Shown here: positions 62,855-64,000 of the stretch, piece by piece
Layout: the number at the start of each line of letters is the position of its first letter
Position numbering within the stretch: the stretch's first letter is position 1
Source of the DNA: Halosimplex salinum
Lineage (GTDB): Archaea; Halobacteriota; Halobacteria; Halobacteriales; Haloarculaceae
Length of the DNA: 64,000 nt
Reading direction: 5' to 3'
NCBI RefSeq assembly: GCF_003730195.1
Contig: NZ_QWGG01000001.1
Location: 868,001-932,000, forward strand
Translations under genes and position numbers: made by a program
The notes under the pieces: generated by a model
Databases searched by the model: none
What the model was told of the DNA's origin: nothing
Seen by the model: only the letters and a program-made list of their open reading frames with translations

Positions 62855-64000
62855 ATGCACAGGACGTTCGAGACGACGACGGAACGACGCCAGCGGACCC
62901 TCGACGGACAGTGGGAGTTCGTCACCGACCCCGACGACGAGGGCCGCGAGGCCGAGTATCACGAAGCGTTCCCCTCGGAGGACGCCGACCGTATCGCGGT
63001 CCCGAGTTCCTGGAACGCTCGGACGGCGTACGCCGACTACGTCGGCCCGGCCTGGTACCGGCGGACCCTCGAACTCACCGAGTCCGAATCGCTGCTGGTC
63101 ACCTTCCACGGCGTCGGCCGCGAGGCGACCGTGTACCTCGACGGAGCGGAACTCGTCAGCCACGAGGGGGCCTACACGCCCTTCGACGCGCTCGCCCGCG
63201 ACCTCGCACCCGGCGAACACGAACTCGTCGTCCGCGCCGACAACACGCGCACCGAGACGACCGTCCCGCACGACGACGTGGACTGGTTCCCGTACGGTGG
63301 CATCCACCGCGAAGTCGTCGTAGAGACGGTCCCGGACGTGTACGTACGGGATCTCGCCGTCGACTACGAACTCGACGGCGACGACGCGACCGTGGAGGCC
63401 GAAGTGACGGTGCACAACGCCGGCGCGCTGACAGCCGAACCGGAACTGGCCGTCTCCGTCGGCGACGAGACCGCCGTCGACGACGTCGAGGTAGACGGCA
63501 TGGACGCGCTGACGACCACGCTGTCGCTCACGCTGACCGACGTGGACCGCTGGACGCTCGACGACCCGACGCTGTACGACGTAGAAGCGCGACTCCGGGG
63601 CGAGCAGGCCGCGGCGCGCGACGGCGAGGTGTTCACCGACGACCGGCGGGACCGGATCGGTTTCCGGGAGGTCGCCGTCGACGGCCGCGACATCCTGCTC
63701 AACGGCGACCCCGTGACGATCGCGGGGGTCAACCGCCACGAGGACCACCCGGACTGGGGGGCCGCCCAGCCGCTGGGGATCCAGCAGCGCGACCTCGAGA
63801 TCGTCGAACGCGCGAACTGCAACGCGGTCAGGTGCTCACACTACCCGAACCACCCGCGGTTTCTCGACCTCTGCGACGAGGCGGGCGTCCTCGTGATCGA
63901 GGAACTCCCCCTGTGGCAGGTCGACCGCGGGACGATGACGGCCAGTATCGAATCTGCCCAGCGGACGCTCATCGAGATGCTGGAGCGCGACCGCCACCAC
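62855..64000 (+). CDS. GH2 beta-glycosidase, 5' part, cut by the window end
   Basis: The frame opens at MHRTFETTTERRQ and stays open for 382 codons to the last base, so the 3' end lies outside the window. The sugar-binding jelly-roll (about 1-160) contains LDGQWEFVTDP and WYRRTLEL. An Ig-like domain follows (about 160-265). The barrel starts with GFREVAVDGRDILLNG, GVNRHEDHPDWG, CNAVRCSHYPNHPRFLDLCDEAG and VIEELPLW, the classic GH2 series. The acid/base and nucleophile glutamates would lie downstream and are not seen. The sequence style is closest to beta-glucuronidase or beta-galactosidase type GH2, but the specificity is open. There is no signal peptide, so it is cytoplasmic. It follows the binding-protein gene by 101 bases. 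Confidence 0.9.
   Translation, partial: MHRTFETTTERRQRTLDGQWEFVTDPDDEGREAEYHEAFPSEDADRIAVPSSWNARTAYADYVGPAWYRRTLELTESESLLVTFHGVGREATVYLDGAELVSHEGAYTPFDALARDLAPGEHELVVRADNTRTETTVPHDDVDWFPYGGIHREVVVETVPDVYVRDLAVDYELDGDDATVEAEVTVHNAGALTAEPELAVSVGDETAVDDVEVDGMDALTTTLSLTLTDVDRWTLDDPTLYDVEARLRGEQAAARDGEVFTDDRRDRIGFREVAVDGRDILLNGDPVTIAGVNRHEDHPDWGAAQPLGIQQRDLEIVERANCNAVRCSHYPNHPRFLDLCDEAGVLVIEELPLWQVDRGTMTASIESAQRTLIEMLERDRHH

Noticed and set aside
1-64000. Insertion sequences, transposases, integrases, phage genes or tRNA genes marking an island border
   Set aside because: I looked for transposase or integrase motifs, terminal inverted repeats beside them and tRNA-like cloverleafs and saw none, so recent mobile transfer of the locus is not supported inside the window.

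Overview
The window is chromosome-like DNA of a haloarchaeon (class Halobacteria). GC content is very high and the deduced proteins are strongly acidic. Most secreted proteins carry twin-arginine (Tat) signals, several ending in a lipobox Cys. A TATA-like AT-rich element lies about 27 nt before many start codons with no Shine-Dalgarno sequence (leaderless mRNAs). A thermosome subunit, LLM-type (F420/flavin) oxidoreductases and a Haloarcula-type D-xylose dehydrogenase are present. Genus cannot be fixed by reading alone; xylan-degrading genera such as Halorhabdus are plausible. Long open frames opposite real genes are GC-driven shadows and are not annotated.

Layout. 1-174: two hairpins beyond the end of the thermosome gene. 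175-1869: thermosome subunit. 2056-6452: Opp/Dpp-type ABC transporter operon (permeases B and C, ATPases D and F), followed by a Yip1-like membrane protein. 7235-11952: MoxR / DUF58 / DUF4129 membrane locus. 12170-16300: two Tat lipoprotein solute-binding proteins, convergent. 16498-17299: two small membrane proteins.

17643-64000 is almost entirely a hemicellulose-utilisation island. It holds a GH3, four tandem secreted GH10 xylanases carrying eight copies of a ~185-residue module, a GH67 alpha-glucuronidase, and two GH11 xylanases with different binding modules. Next come an operon of a sugar-isomerase-like protein, GH95 and GH4, then a mannonate dehydratase, an IclR regulator, an LLM oxidoreductase, a uronate isomerase and D-xylose 1-dehydrogenase. 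The last part has an intracellular GH10, GH31, GH51, a second LLM protein, an intracellular GH9, a ThuA-like protein, two more solute-binding proteins and a GH2 running off the right edge.

Proposed workflow (inference from families): Tat-exported, surface-tethered GH10 and GH11 enzymes cut xylan outside the cell. Lipoprotein binding proteins pass oligosaccharides to the Opp-type ABC importer. Cytoplasmic GH10, GH67, GH3, GH51, GH31, GH95, GH4, GH9 and GH2 remove side chains and shorten the chains. Xylose enters the oxidative route through the Gfo/Idh/MocA dehydrogenase, and glucuronate enters through uronate isomerase and mannonate dehydratase. The IclR protein is the obvious candidate regulator. 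GH95, GH31, GH9 and GH2 hint that xyloglucan or a mixed hemicellulose is used as well as glucuronoarabinoxylan.
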